Shown here piece after piece: positions 9,430 to 17,473 of a stretch of DNA of 64,000 bases. The position numbers and the translations under genes are program-made. The DNA is from Ignavibacterium sp. GTDB taxonomy: Bacteria > Bacteroidota > Ignavibacteria > Ignavibacteriales > Ignavibacteriaceae. Location of the stretch: NCBI GenBank assembly GCA_018335755.1, contig JAGXRK010000045.1:310001-374000 (forward strand), given 5' to 3'. How positions within the stretch are numbered: the first letter of the stretch is position 1; every line of letters starts with the position of its first letter. The notes under the pieces are model-generated. The model saw nothing but the letters and a program-made list of their open reading frames with translations, had not been told where the DNA came from and did not search any database.

Positions 9430-10251
9430 TTACAGAAAGTATCTAAGATAAAAATAAATAACCGGTGAGCTGAAAAGAAGTGAATCAAACCGGTCGAATA
9501 TTCCTCCGTGACCGGGAATTAGTGCGGATGAATCTTTTACACCTGCATCCCGCTTAATAAGTGATTCTACTAAATCACCAATTTGACCAATAATGCCAAC
9601 TATCAAACCGATTACAATAACATCTTTCCATTCAAGAAAATCAAGTACAATAAACTTTGCCGCCACCATAGTAATAATCGCAAAGATGAATCCGAATATT
9701 GCACCTTCCCAGCTTTTATTAGGACTAACCCTTGGAAAAAGTTTGTGTTTGCCAAGCGCTGTGCCGCCGAAGAATGCTGCTGAATCGCATATCCAGATTG
9801 TAGCCATTATTGATATGATAAGATATCCGCCGTTTACATAAAACTCATTATCAATTGAATAGAATTCCCTGATTCCAAGCAGCGAACTGCCGAACAATCC
9901 AAGAAATAGAACGCTGAGTGCTGTTCCGCCAAGATTACTTAATGCGGAGTTTTTATTTCTAAAAAGTTCAACCAGAAGAAGCAAAGCAAACCAGATGATC
10001 AGAAAGTCGTATGAGTTCATCATTAAATGATATTGATTGACAATTAGAAATGCTACTGCGATAAATCCTAATAATAAATTTACGTTTGAGTTTTTATTCT
10101 TAAGCATTAAGTGGAATTCATAAAAAGCCATCAGTGATATTGCAAGAACAAATATCAGAAAGGGTATTTTTCCGAAATAAGTTACAGCTACAATTGCCGG
10201 TATAGCAACAATAGATACAAGAATACGTGTGGCGGTATTACTGAGTGCCAT
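9430..10251 (-). CDS. cdsA: Phosphatidate cytidylyltransferase
   Basis: Inner-membrane enzyme making CDP-diacylglycerol from phosphatidate and CTP, the branch point of phospholipid synthesis. The 273 residues form several membrane helices and end in the family signature around SPNKSWEGAIFGF, GDLVESLIKRDAGVKDSSALIPGHGGIFDRFDSLL, with the metal-binding aspartates. It sits directly downstream of a DUF2007 gene (5-bp gap) and upstream of rimO. Confidence 0.94.
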   Translation of the reverse strand: MALSNTATRILVSIVAIPAIVAVTYFGKIPFLIFVLAISLMAFYEFHLMLKNKNSNVNLLLGFIAVAFLIVNQYHLMMNSYDFLIIWFALLLLVELFRNKNSALSNLGGTALSVLFLGLFGSSLLGIREFYSIDNEFYVNGGYLIISIMATIWICDSAAFFGGTALGKHKLFPRVSPNKSWEGAIFGFIFAIITMVAAKFIVLDFLEWKDVIVIGLIVGIIGQIGDLVESLIKRDAGVKDSSALIPGHGGIFDRFDSLLFSSPVIYFYLRYFL

Positions 10252-10256
10252 TATTT

Positions 10257-10505
10257 TTATTCGTTTTCACTTTCTTTATTTATTTCATTGATGAATTCCA
10301 GTGCAGCTTCTTCATCTTTCTTTTTCACCAGCACTTTTACTACGGAAAGATTGCCCATTGCCGGGAAATTATGATCCGACTGAGACAAAATAGAAACTTC
10401 AATTCCGGAACTTTCAAGATTTGACTTCAAAGACATTGCCTTATAATCCTGGTCGGTTTTATAAACCACAACCCAATCTTCATTTTTCTTATCAGATTCC
10501 TGCAT
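10257..10505 (-). CDS. DUF2007-type small signal-transducing-like protein
   Basis: Small protein of about 82 residues resembling the DUF2007 family (VVVYKTDQDYKAMSLKSNLESSGIEVSILSQSD, then VKVLVKKKDEEAALEFI), a ferredoxin-like fold sometimes called a putative signal-transducing protein; no activity is established. I choose the ATG at 10505 because GGAGAAAAAATT precedes it; a longer frame begins at 10523 but would put the ribosome binding site inside the gene. It overlaps the end of the CPBP protease gene by 14 bp. Confidence 0.78.
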   Translation of the reverse strand: MQESDKKNEDWVVVYKTDQDYKAMSLKSNLESSGIEVSILSQSDHNFPAMGNLSVVKVLVKKKDEEAALEFINEINKESENE

Positions 10506-11469
10506 AATTTTTTCTCCTTTCATAAAACTTGTTTATCAGATATATTAACCCGGCAAACAACAGACATAAACCTAAAAACGCACTTATATAATTCCCGAGA
10601 TCTGTGCTTGGCTGAACCTTCGTTTCAATTAATTCATCATCACCAATAATGTAAAATAATGCCACTGCAATAAAGTTATTCAGAAAATGCAGAACCATCG
10701 GGACAATAATAGAATTGGTTTTATAAGCGGCATAACCAAAAAATACCCCAAGCAGAATAAGCGGAATAATGCCATAAGGATTGAAATGATATAAACCGAA
10801 AAACACAGCAGTGATCATAATAGCTTTAACCGGTTTCATTTTCAGCTCAAAACTTTTCTGAACATAACCTCTGAACATAACTTCCTCAGAAACTGCCGGA
10901 ATTACAGCAACAAGAAAAAACACGAACGCCATTTCAAAAACATTATCAGCACGCAGAAGATTTCCGTAAGTTTTTTCAACCATTTCATTAAGAGTATCAA
11001 AAAAGGATTTAAAAGCATTAACAAAAGCAGAGCTTTCTGCAAGCTTATAGATAAAATGATTTTGTATATGCAGATATGCCTGCATTAACGGAGTAAGAAT
11101 GATTATACCGATAGAAAATAATCCAACCTCTTTTAAGGAAGTACTTTTTGCACGGATAATTTTACCGACGTCATTATAAAACCATTTTGCAAACAGCAAA
11201 GCAGGCAGAAGTATGAACAGGATCTGACCAGCCATAGTCAATAAACGCAAAGCTGAAACGGATGCACCCTCAAGATCGAATCCGATTAGAATAATAGTTA
11301 AAAGTCCGCCGACAAACTGGTAAAGTATAAATCCGCCTATTAGTCCGATAAACCCTGCAAGGATTGGTGAGATGATTGGGTTTAATCCCTCATAATTATC
11401 CTGCTGTAACGCATTTTCTTCAGATGAAGTATTTCCGGGATTATTTTCCTGATTTTTAAAATCTTCCAT
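10492..11469 (-). CDS. CPBP family intramembrane metalloprotease
   Basis: Multi-pass membrane protein of 325 residues with the CPBP/Rce1-like (Abi) motifs: E195-E196-x3-R200 (SEEVMFRG), FGLYHFNP with H228, and a third motif with H261 in MVLHFLNN. The first 30 residues are polar and acidic and probably cytoplasmic. Family members cleave prenylated or other membrane substrates, or act in self-immunity; the target here is unknown. It heads a compact run with the DUF2007 protein and cdsA. Upstream lies an 800-bp repeat region, so its promoter is probably there. Confidence 0.85.
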   Translation of the reverse strand: MEDFKNQENNPGNTSSEENALQQDNYEGLNPIISPILAGFIGLIGGFILYQFVGGLLTIILIGFDLEGASVSALRLLTMAGQILFILLPALLFAKWFYNDVGKIIRAKSTSLKEVGLFSIGIIILTPLMQAYLHIQNHFIYKLAESSAFVNAFKSFFDTLNEMVEKTYGNLLRADNVFEMAFVFFLVAVIPAVSEEVMFRGYVQKSFELKMKPVKAIMITAVFFGLYHFNPYGIIPLILLGVFFGYAAYKTNSIIVPMVLHFLNNFIAVALFYIIGDDELIETKVQPSTDLGNYISAFLGLCLLFAGLIYLINKFYERRKNYAGI

Positions 11470-11569
11470 TAAACATTTTTAACTGTTATTGAATAAATGG
11501 TTCATTAAGTGACAGCAATTTAAAAAAAAGAAGCAGTAAATACTTATCCTAAAAGGTCAAAAAGCACAT

Positions 11570-11873
11570 CTGTCCAAAATAAATTTATTTATGTGGCTAA
11601 AGCCCACCCCTGCTCTTATTTTTTTTTCAGTTCACTGAAGTGAACTGCAATAAATGCTGATAAAATGTGTTTTTTATCTTTTGCAGTTGGATTTATCCAA
11701 CTGTTACTATAAAGTCTAAGATATTAAGGGCTTTAGCCGCATTTAATTCCAAAACCTGTTAACTATAAGAGAGAAAAACTATTTATGAGGGATTCAATTA
11801 AAAAAGAATTTTATTTCTTTTCTTTTGAATAAAATCAGAATTTCTCTATAAAGTTTAAATTTATTTTGGACAG
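11570..11873. repeat. MITE-like element with 18-bp perfect terminal inverted repeats
   Basis: The left end CTGTCCAAAATAAATTTA (11570-11587) is the exact reverse complement of the right end at 11856-11873. The 304 bp between and including them hold no gene but have nested inverted repeats. Flanks do not show a clear target-site duplication. Length, perfect ends and lack of coding capacity fit a miniature inverted-repeat element that would need a transposase in trans. A folded noncoding repeat is the alternative. Confidence 0.55.
11593..11740. repeat. Nested hairpin repeat inside the MITE-like element
   Basis: An outer pair GTGGCTAAAGCCC (11593-11605) and GGGCTTTAGCCGC (11728-11740) matches as an inverted repeat with one mismatch. 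Inside are two tight hairpins, CAGTTCACT/AGTGAACTG (11628-11647) and CAGTTGGA/TCCAACTG (11684-11703). The two hairpin arms resemble each other. The whole could fold into a cruciform or a structured RNA. Confidence 0.65.
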
Positions 11874-12024
11874 CACTCGAAAAAGCTAAACTATTTAAAA
11901 AAATAATGGCGAATATTGTATAATAATTATTTGGAGTCAGAAAGATGTACCTGCATTTGAATGTATTTGAAAACCGGCTAATATGTTTCCCAAATCATAT
12001 TATAAGAAAACCTTGAACTCGATT

Positions 12025-12144
12025 TAGATTTCTCTCCCGGCTTACGCTGGGATCGAAATGACAATGCGTTTTGTCATCTCGACGATTGGAATGAGGAGAG
12101 ATCTTGTTCGTTCACGAGATTTCTCCCTCTGGTCGAAATGACAA
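12025..12144. repeat. Dispersed repeat block (AGATTTCTC...TCGAAATGACA units)
   Basis: Direct copies of an AGATTTCTC-x-TCGAAATGACA unit lie at 12026-12063 and 12117-12144 with an inverted copy between (TGTCATCTCGACG...GAGAGATCT, 12072-12103). Units of this type are dispersed in genomes of this group; a related unit occurs inside a coding region at 26622-26650. Confidence 0.65.
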
Positions 12145-12154
12145 AATACTATTC

Positions 12155-12184
12155 AAGGCGATTCGGAAGAGTCGCCTTTTTATT
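12155..12184 (+). terminator. Terminator-like hairpin on the plus strand
   Basis: GGCGATTC/GAGTCGCC form an 8-bp stem with one G-T pair and a GGAA tetraloop, followed by TTTTTAT. Orientation is plus, although both flanking genes are minus, so it ends no known gene. It may belong to the repeat block. Confidence 0.5.
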
Positions 12185-12271
12185 TCCCGGCTAATATATT
12201 AGACTACTGAGGCGTAACGCTGTAGCAAGTATTGCCTAACTTTGTTATTCTTTAAAGTAAAATTTTTACTT

Positions 12272-13057
12272 CTACCGCTTTGATTTCAACGGTCCCCTCA
12301 ATCCTTCATAACTTGTAAGATCGGCATCAATTGCGCCGACAATAACTTTTGTTTTAACCCTTACCGGCATTTTAATATCGTCATCGGTTAACCAGACAAT
12401 AATATTGCCTTCGCTCTTAAAAAGTCCGCCTTCCCGCACAAGCGGTTCAACTATTATGCAGTCAAACCTTCCTGCCGGAACTGTAATAGTTTCTTTACCG
12501 TGATATTTTACATCGAGATCGTGTACTTTATCTTTATAAAAGTTTTTAAGATGAATTCTGTCACCCGCCTGCATACCTGAATAGTCCAGAGTTCGTGCAA
12601 AATAAAAAGCGGACACTATATCGTGAACATATTTAGGAATATCATAAGAGCCCTCACTGGTTTTTGCTTTACCTCTTCTCTGGTCAAAGAAGGCGGCAAA
12701 ATCCCTTGAATAGCTTCCTTCCCGGATGTGCTGTTCAAAACGCCAGGGAAATAATCCTTCAACATCAATGTAGGTTTCATAGCGGTCACGTACCCTGTAA
12801 AACAGATCGAAGCTTGGCACTGTGTTCACTTCAAAAGTAACGTGGTAGGCATCGCGTCCGGAAATCCTTTTAATTGAAGGAACCTGCATTGTTGCAATGC
12901 CGGCGGTTACAAATCCGTATTTAACATCGAAAGTAAGCTTCTCACCTTCTTTAAATGCTTTGTTCTCCATTTTTCTGAAACCATCTTTGTCGTCATTTGC
13001 AAAGACGGCCAAAGAAAACAAGATAACTATTACTATTATTGATTTAATTGATTTCAT
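12272..13057 (-). CDS. DUF3108 domain-containing exported protein
   Basis: A 261-residue protein with a signal peptide (IKSIIVIVILFSLAVFA) and the DUF3108 pattern FKEGEKLTFDVKYGFVTAGIATMQV, then SFDLFYRVRDRYETYID and a C-terminal VPAGRFDCIIVEPL. The family is periplasmic and of unknown function. The ATG at 13057 is preferred over the GTG two codons upstream because AAGGAG lies five bases before it. It is the last gene of an envelope-related run that begins with the sigma-54 activator at 18580. Confidence 0.83.
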   Translation of the reverse strand: MKSIKSIIVIVILFSLAVFANDDKDGFRKMENKAFKEGEKLTFDVKYGFVTAGIATMQVPSIKRISGRDAYHVTFEVNTVPSFDLFYRVRDRYETYIDVEGLFPWRFEQHIREGSYSRDFAAFFDQRRGKAKTSEGSYDIPKYVHDIVSAFYFARTLDYSGMQAGDRIHLKNFYKDKVHDLDVKYHGKETITVPAGRFDCIIVEPLVREGGLFKSEGNIIVWLTDDDIKMPVRVKTKVIVGAIDADLTSYEGLRGPLKSKR

Positions 13058-13059
13058 TA

Positions 13060-14097
13060 TCACTCCTTATTAAAACTCTTTATTATTTCAATTATATCTG
13101 AATGAACCTTTTTAATATTTATAGTATTCATACACTCTGTTTTTGTACAGCGGTTATTTCTGCAATCTTCACAATCATTTTCGGGCATATAAATTTTACT
13201 TTTATTTGAGTACGGTCCCCATCTTTTAGGCAGACAAGCAGTAAGATGAGGATAAAATCCTAATGTATGTTTATTTAATGCTGCAGCAATATGTATTGGT
13301 CCCGTTGAATTTGATACGAATACATCCGCCTTATTAATCAAAGCAACCAGTTCTTTCAAAGAAAATTTACCAGCAAAGTTTTTTACCGAACTGTTAACAA
13401 CCAGATTTTCACAAAATGCTTTTTCACTTTCACTTCCGGTTACTAAAACCTGAATATTCGAATTCACCAGCAATTCAACCAACTGCTTAAACTTTTCAAC
13501 CGGCAGATCAACTGCGCTGCCGCCGCTTCCGGGATGAACAATTACTATTGGTTTATTTGTATTAATTCCGTTATCAAGTAAAACTTTATTTACTTCTGCT
13601 TCAACAGACTTTTCAATATCAATAAAAAAATGAACATTGTCTTTTGTTATTGTTTCATCTATTCCAATTTCTTTCAGAAGATTTACGTTATACTCAAGTT
13701 CGTGTTTATCTGCGTACTTCCGGTGTTCAAAAACTTTTTTGTTGAACAAGATTGAATACCATCTGTAACCTGAGCCTATCCTGTTTCTGATTCCGGTACG
13801 GAAAACCAGCCATGCTATTTTAAGAGTAGGATATACAGTTATACAGGTATCAAAATGTTTTTCTTTCAGCATACTGAGATTAGATTTTATATCAATCTCA
13901 CCGTCAATTTCTTTAAGAACGAGTATCTCATCAATAAAAGGATTTAACTGCGCCAGATCCTTTGTATAGTCTCTCAGTAAAAAAGTTATTCTGCAATCAG
14001 GATAATGTTTTTTAATTATCTCAGCAAGCGGTAATGATAAAATTACATCGCCAATTCTATCCGATCTTATAAGAAGTAAATTTTTCGGCTTAATCAT
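13060..14097 (-). CDS. Glycosyltransferase family 9 (heptosyltransferase-like)
   Basis: GT-B enzyme of 345 residues like ADP-heptose:LPS heptosyltransferases. Family marks are LLIRSDRIGDVILSLPL at the N-terminus, IVIVHPGSGGSA in the middle, and FVSNSTGPIHIAAAL near the donor site. A Cys cluster near the C-terminus (NDCEDCRNNRCTKTEC) is also seen in family members. It overlaps the AAG glycosylase gene by 4 bp. With LptE and the GT2 enzyme nearby it probably builds a surface polysaccharide or LPS core; the sugar is unknown. Confidence 0.87.
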   Translation of the reverse strand: MIKPKNLLLIRSDRIGDVILSLPLAEIIKKHYPDCRITFLLRDYTKDLAQLNPFIDEILVLKEIDGEIDIKSNLSMLKEKHFDTCITVYPTLKIAWLVFRTGIRNRIGSGYRWYSILFNKKVFEHRKYADKHELEYNVNLLKEIGIDETITKDNVHFFIDIEKSVEAEVNKVLLDNGINTNKPIVIVHPGSGGSAVDLPVEKFKQLVELLVNSNIQVLVTGSESEKAFCENLVVNSSVKNFAGKFSLKELVALINKADVFVSNSTGPIHIAAALNKHTLGFYPHLTACLPKRWGPYSNKSKIYMPENDCEDCRNNRCTKTECMNTINIKKVHSDIIEIIKSFNKE

Positions 14098-14708
14098 TTT
14101 CTTGATAAATACGGATTGCCAATTTCAAAAAATCTCCATTTAAGTTCTTTTGATTTCGTAATTCCGATCCTTTCAGATACTCCTGTTTTACTTTTTTTCA
14201 ACTTAGGCTGATCGATTATAAATATTTTTTTTCCTGTTAGTTCTGTCCCGGAATCTTTTCTTGTAAACCTGAACGCCTTACAAATTTTACCCGGACCGTT
14301 TGTTACATTAAATAATTCTTTTTCACTTAGTTTCTTTTTAGCGAATCTTCGCTTAACCATTATTTCAATTCCGTCAATTGGTTCAATTGCTCTTATCAGC
14401 ACTGCGGTTCCGTGATTTTCTTTACCAGTTACAATATTACAACAATGATGAACACCGTAAGTAAAATAAACATAAAAATAACCACCTTCCCTGAACATTA
14501 CTTCATTTCGTTCAGTCCTGCCATTAAAAGAATGAGCTGCCTGGTCGGTATTTCCATCATAAGCTTCAACCTCAACTATTCTGCCTGTCAACAATTTATC
14601 AGATTCAACCTTCACAAGTATCTTACCAAGCAAGTCCCTTGCCACCGATAAAACAGGTCTGGAATAGAACTTTTTAGTTAATATTGTAAAGTTTTCTGTA
14701 TTAAACAT
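14094..14708 (-). CDS. 3-methyladenine DNA glycosylase (AAG/MPG family)
   Basis: Monofunctional base-excision glycosylase for alkylated and deaminated purines. The 204 residues show FYSRPVLSVARDLLGKILV, the active-site strand GRIVEVEAYDG with the general base E48, DQAAHSFNGRTERNEVMF, and GYFYVYFTYGVHHCCNIV with the intercalating Tyr region. Full length. It lies among envelope genes with a 4-bp overlap to the GT9 gene, so the operon is functionally mixed. Confidence 0.93.
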   Translation of the reverse strand: MFNTENFTILTKKFYSRPVLSVARDLLGKILVKVESDKLLTGRIVEVEAYDGNTDQAAHSFNGRTERNEVMFREGGYFYVYFTYGVHHCCNIVTGKENHGTAVLIRAIEPIDGIEIMVKRRFAKKKLSEKELFNVTNGPGKICKAFRFTRKDSGTELTGKKIFIIDQPKLKKSKTGVSERIGITKSKELKWRFFEIGNPYLSRK

Positions 14709-14741
14709 TATACACGGGAATAGAAAAAGTGTGCAGATGAA

Positions 14742-15437
14742 TCAGAGCTGATCCGGATTCATACGGATTTTAATTTCTTCAATTTTTATTTCGTAATAAT
14801 CTTTTTTATCGGGATTCTTCTTTAAAAGCTTTTCATATACCGAGATTGCTTCCTGAAACTCACCCTGGTTAACATAAATTTTTGCAAGAGTTTCAGAAAC
14901 TATCATATTACTCTCGGCAAAACTTTTTGCAGAAGGTGCGGGACTTTCTTTTGCCTTCTGAATTGTTTCTTTTGCCTCCATAATTTCTTCATTCAATTTC
15001 TTAATTGATTCAGTAATAGGAGGCATAGTTTTTAAAGAATCCTCTATTTCCTTTATACGGGAATCCGGAACCGGTTCTTCCTTCAGATTGTCATCCCATC
15101 TTGCTGCTTTAAAGAATGAACGCTGTTTTTTAATAGCTTCTATTTCACGGAGGTAATAATCGTAAGTTTTTGGTGAGTGAATAAGTTCGCTGCCGCGCTT
15201 AACATATTTTAATGCCTGCGAATAAAGCCCTTTTATCGTGTAAGCTTTGCCCAGTAAAAAATATGCAACAGGATATTCAGGATATCTATTTAATCCGTCA
15301 TTTAATATTTCTATGGCTTTATCAGGATTGTTCGCTTCGATCTGATTGCTTGCTATTCTAACAAACAAAGGCGAGCTCTTATTATATTCATAAATAAGAC
15401 TAACCTTCTGATCAAATATTTGTGAAGGGTTTTTCAT
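14742..15437 (-). CDS. Tetratricopeptide repeat protein
   Basis: A 231-residue protein with TPR motifs at about residues 20-85 (IASNQIEANNPDKAIEILNDGLNRYPEYPVAYFLLGKAYTIKG) and again near the C-terminus (LAKIYVNQGEFQEAISVYEKLLKKNPD). Between them is a charged, helix-rich linker. No signal peptide is visible, so it is probably cytoplasmic. It overlaps the GT2 gene by 4 bp, hinting at a scaffold role for the polysaccharide enzyme, but this is inference only. Confidence 0.8.
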   Translation of the reverse strand: MKNPSQIFDQKVSLIYEYNKSSPLFVRIASNQIEANNPDKAIEILNDGLNRYPEYPVAYFLLGKAYTIKGLYSQALKYVKRGSELIHSPKTYDYYLREIEAIKKQRSFFKAARWDDNLKEEPVPDSRIKEIEDSLKTMPPITESIKKLNEEIMEAKETIQKAKESPAPSAKSFAESNMIVSETLAKIYVNQGEFQEAISVYEKLLKKNPDKKDYYEIKIEEIKIRMNPDQL

Positions 15438-16900
15438 TTATTAGCAAAATTAGTTTTACCGTATGTATGTCTTATTGATGTTACACTCATAAAAGAGAAA
15501 CCTAAAAAGAACAATATCTGGAACGGAAGTGCGGCAAATTCCATAAAGTACAGTGAAGCAAGAATTCCAATAAAGCAATAAATTGCTAGCAGAGCTTCAA
15601 CATATACGGAAAGACCAAGTTTCTTTTCCATATACTTTTTGCCAATCCATGAATCTTTGTTTGTTTCAAGATTAAACTTAGGTGTTCTGACAAATTCACT
15701 TTTTCTGTTAAGTAATCCTTCAAATACTGCGCGGGAATTGTTTACAGCAAGTCCCATACTGCCTGCCATAAATAAAGGAAAGAGAACTATTTTCTTTCGC
15801 CAGTCTTCACGCACATCTTTTTGTGAGTAAAGGTAAAATACAAAAGATGAAATGAATGCAAGAACAAAAACTGACATCATTGCAAAATACAATCCATGAG
15901 AACCGCTGTTCTTAACAAACACCAACGGCACATTAAGAATTGCGGCCAGAAGAATGAACGGGAATACAATATTATTTGAAAGATGAAAAGTTGATTGCAG
16001 TTTTACACGCAATGGTATTTTCGATTTCCAGACAAGCGGAAGAATTTTTTTGGCTGTTTCAATTGCGCCTTTTGTCCATCTGAATTGCTGGGATTTAAGT
16101 GCATTTATTTCAGAAGGAAGCTCTGCCGGTGAAGTGAAATCTTTTAAGAAAATAAATTTCCATCCGTTAAGTTGTGCACGGTAACTTAAATCAAGATCTT
16201 CTGTCAAAGTATCCGCGTGCCAGTTGCCGGCATCTTCAATGCAGCTTTTTCTCCACACTCCGCCGGTTCCGTTAAAATTGATGAAGAAACCGGATTTATT
16301 TCTTACAGATTGCTCAATTACAAAATGCCCGTCCAGAGCAAGTGCCTGTGCTTTTGTAATGATAGAATAATCACTGTTCAGATGTTCCCATCTTGTCTGC
16401 ACCATTCCAATGTTATCATTATTAAAAAAGGAAAGTGTTTTGTTAAGAAAATCTTTGTGGGGTATAAAGTCTGCATCAAATATTGCAATGTATTCGCCCT
16501 TTGCAATTTTCAAACCTGCTTTAAGAGCGCCGGCTTTGAACCCCTCCCTGCTGCCTCTTCTTATATGATGGATATCAAATCCTTCTTTCTGTTTTTTCTC
16601 AACTGCTCCGGCAACAACAGAGGTGGTTTCATCTGTAGAATCATCAAGAACCTGAATTTCAAGTTTGTCTTTCGGATATTCAATTCTGCAGACTGCATCA
16701 ATTAATCTTTCAGCAACATACATTTCATTGTAAAGCGGAAGCTGAATAGTAACAACAGAATCATGGTCCATTTCGGGTCTGGGAACCGGATTATTATGCC
16801 GGTACTTCTTATGATAGTAAATCATAATAAATCCGTGAAGACCGAAGGTAAAAAGTATTGTTAATGATAAAAAGTAACCTATTAAAACTATGCTATCCAT
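15434..16900 (-). CDS. Processive family 2 glycosyltransferase (cellulose/mannan synthase-like)
   Basis: Membrane GT2 enzyme of 488 residues. The catalytic residues of processive beta-glycosyltransferases are in order: DDS (86-88), FDAD (141-144), TEDLDL (233-238, catalytic base D235) and QQFRW (271-275, the Q-x-x-R-W motif). An N-terminal helix and about four C-terminal helices form the channel part. The close pattern to plant CslA/mannan-synthase-like bacterial enzymes suggests a beta-linked polysaccharide, sugar unknown. No BcsB or PilZ domain is seen. It is coupled to the downstream TPR gene. Confidence 0.88.
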   Translation of the reverse strand: MDSIVLIGYFLSLTILFTFGLHGFIMIYYHKKYRHNNPVPRPEMDHDSVVTIQLPLYNEMYVAERLIDAVCRIEYPKDKLEIQVLDDSTDETTSVVAGAVEKKQKEGFDIHHIRRGSREGFKAGALKAGLKIAKGEYIAIFDADFIPHKDFLNKTLSFFNNDNIGMVQTRWEHLNSDYSIITKAQALALDGHFVIEQSVRNKSGFFINFNGTGGVWRKSCIEDAGNWHADTLTEDLDLSYRAQLNGWKFIFLKDFTSPAELPSEINALKSQQFRWTKGAIETAKKILPLVWKSKIPLRVKLQSTFHLSNNIVFPFILLAAILNVPLVFVKNSGSHGLYFAMMSVFVLAFISSFVFYLYSQKDVREDWRKKIVLFPLFMAGSMGLAVNNSRAVFEGLLNRKSEFVRTPKFNLETNKDSWIGKKYMEKKLGLSVYVEALLAIYCFIGILASLYFMEFAALPFQILFFLGFSFMSVTSIRHTYGKTNFANK

Positions 16901-16926
16901 TTTGTTTAAATGCCCTTAAAAAATTT

Positions 16927-17469
16927 TTACCAGCCGGAAACTGTTTCTAATAAAATATCTTCGGCTATTTTGTCTAATGCTGATTCAATTGCAGCACGGC
17001 GGTCTTCAAAAGTACCGCTTGCTGAATAATCCCCGTAATTGGAAAAGTTTTTATCAAAAATTGTCTTTCGCTGAACCAGGTCGCGGTAAACAGCTTTAAC
17101 ACCAATAGTAATCCTCAAGCTCGAAACTGTTTCTCCGCCGGTGATAACTGCCGGACCGGAGGTCAACGAAATAATGGAACATTCAACAATAGCATCTGCG
17201 TTTGTACGTTCAGCAACTTCGAGCGAATTATCTTCAATAAAAAATCTTGTTATTTTTTCAGTGAATAATTCTCTTAAACCCGGCTCACCCGAACCACTTC
17301 TGTCTTCAGCAATAGGAATTGCAATAGTTTTCAAATGCGGCGGAACAGAAGCCCCGGTAAAAGAATATCCGCAGCACCCTGTAAAATTAAGAACACTAAA
17401 TCCGACAAGCAATAAAGCCAGTATTGTAAAACCCGCTTTATGCCGGAATGTTTTTCCCGATATTTTCAT
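16927..17469 (-). CDS. lptE: LptE-like LPS-assembly lipoprotein
   Basis: Outer-membrane lipoprotein of about 180 residues matching the LptE-type family: a lipoprotein signal ending FTGC with C32, then GYSFTGASVPPHLKTIAIPIAEDRSG, ELFTEKITRFFIEDNSLEV and a C-terminal helix EDILLETVSGW. LptE plugs the LptD barrel that inserts LPS. The ATG at 17469 is favoured, five bases past the stop of the sigma-54 activator; a GTG at 17481 would overlap that gene. It follows the activator directly, so both are probably in one transcript. Confidence 0.8.
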   Translation of the reverse strand: MKISGKTFRHKAGFTILALLLVGFSVLNFTGCCGYSFTGASVPPHLKTIAIPIAEDRSGSGEPGLRELFTEKITRFFIEDNSLEVAERTNADAIVECSIISLTSGPAVITGGETVSSLRITIGVKAVYRDLVQRKTIFDKNFSNYGDYSASGTFEDRRAAIESALDKIAEDILLETVSGW

Positions 17470-17473
17470 AAGA

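Larger units (their letters stand above)
11470..12271. other. Repeat-rich intergenic region, no credible gene
   Basis: About 800 bp between the CPBP protease and DUF3108 genes without a believable reading frame on either strand. It contains a 304-bp element with 18-bp terminal inverted repeats and nested hairpins, then a block of dispersed TCGAAATGACA repeats, then a terminator-like hairpin on the plus strand. Each is listed separately. Confidence 0.8.

Noticed and set aside
11764..12020. Short frames in the repeat region
   Set aside because: They are at most about 20 codons, lack ribosome binding sites and fall within or next to repeats.
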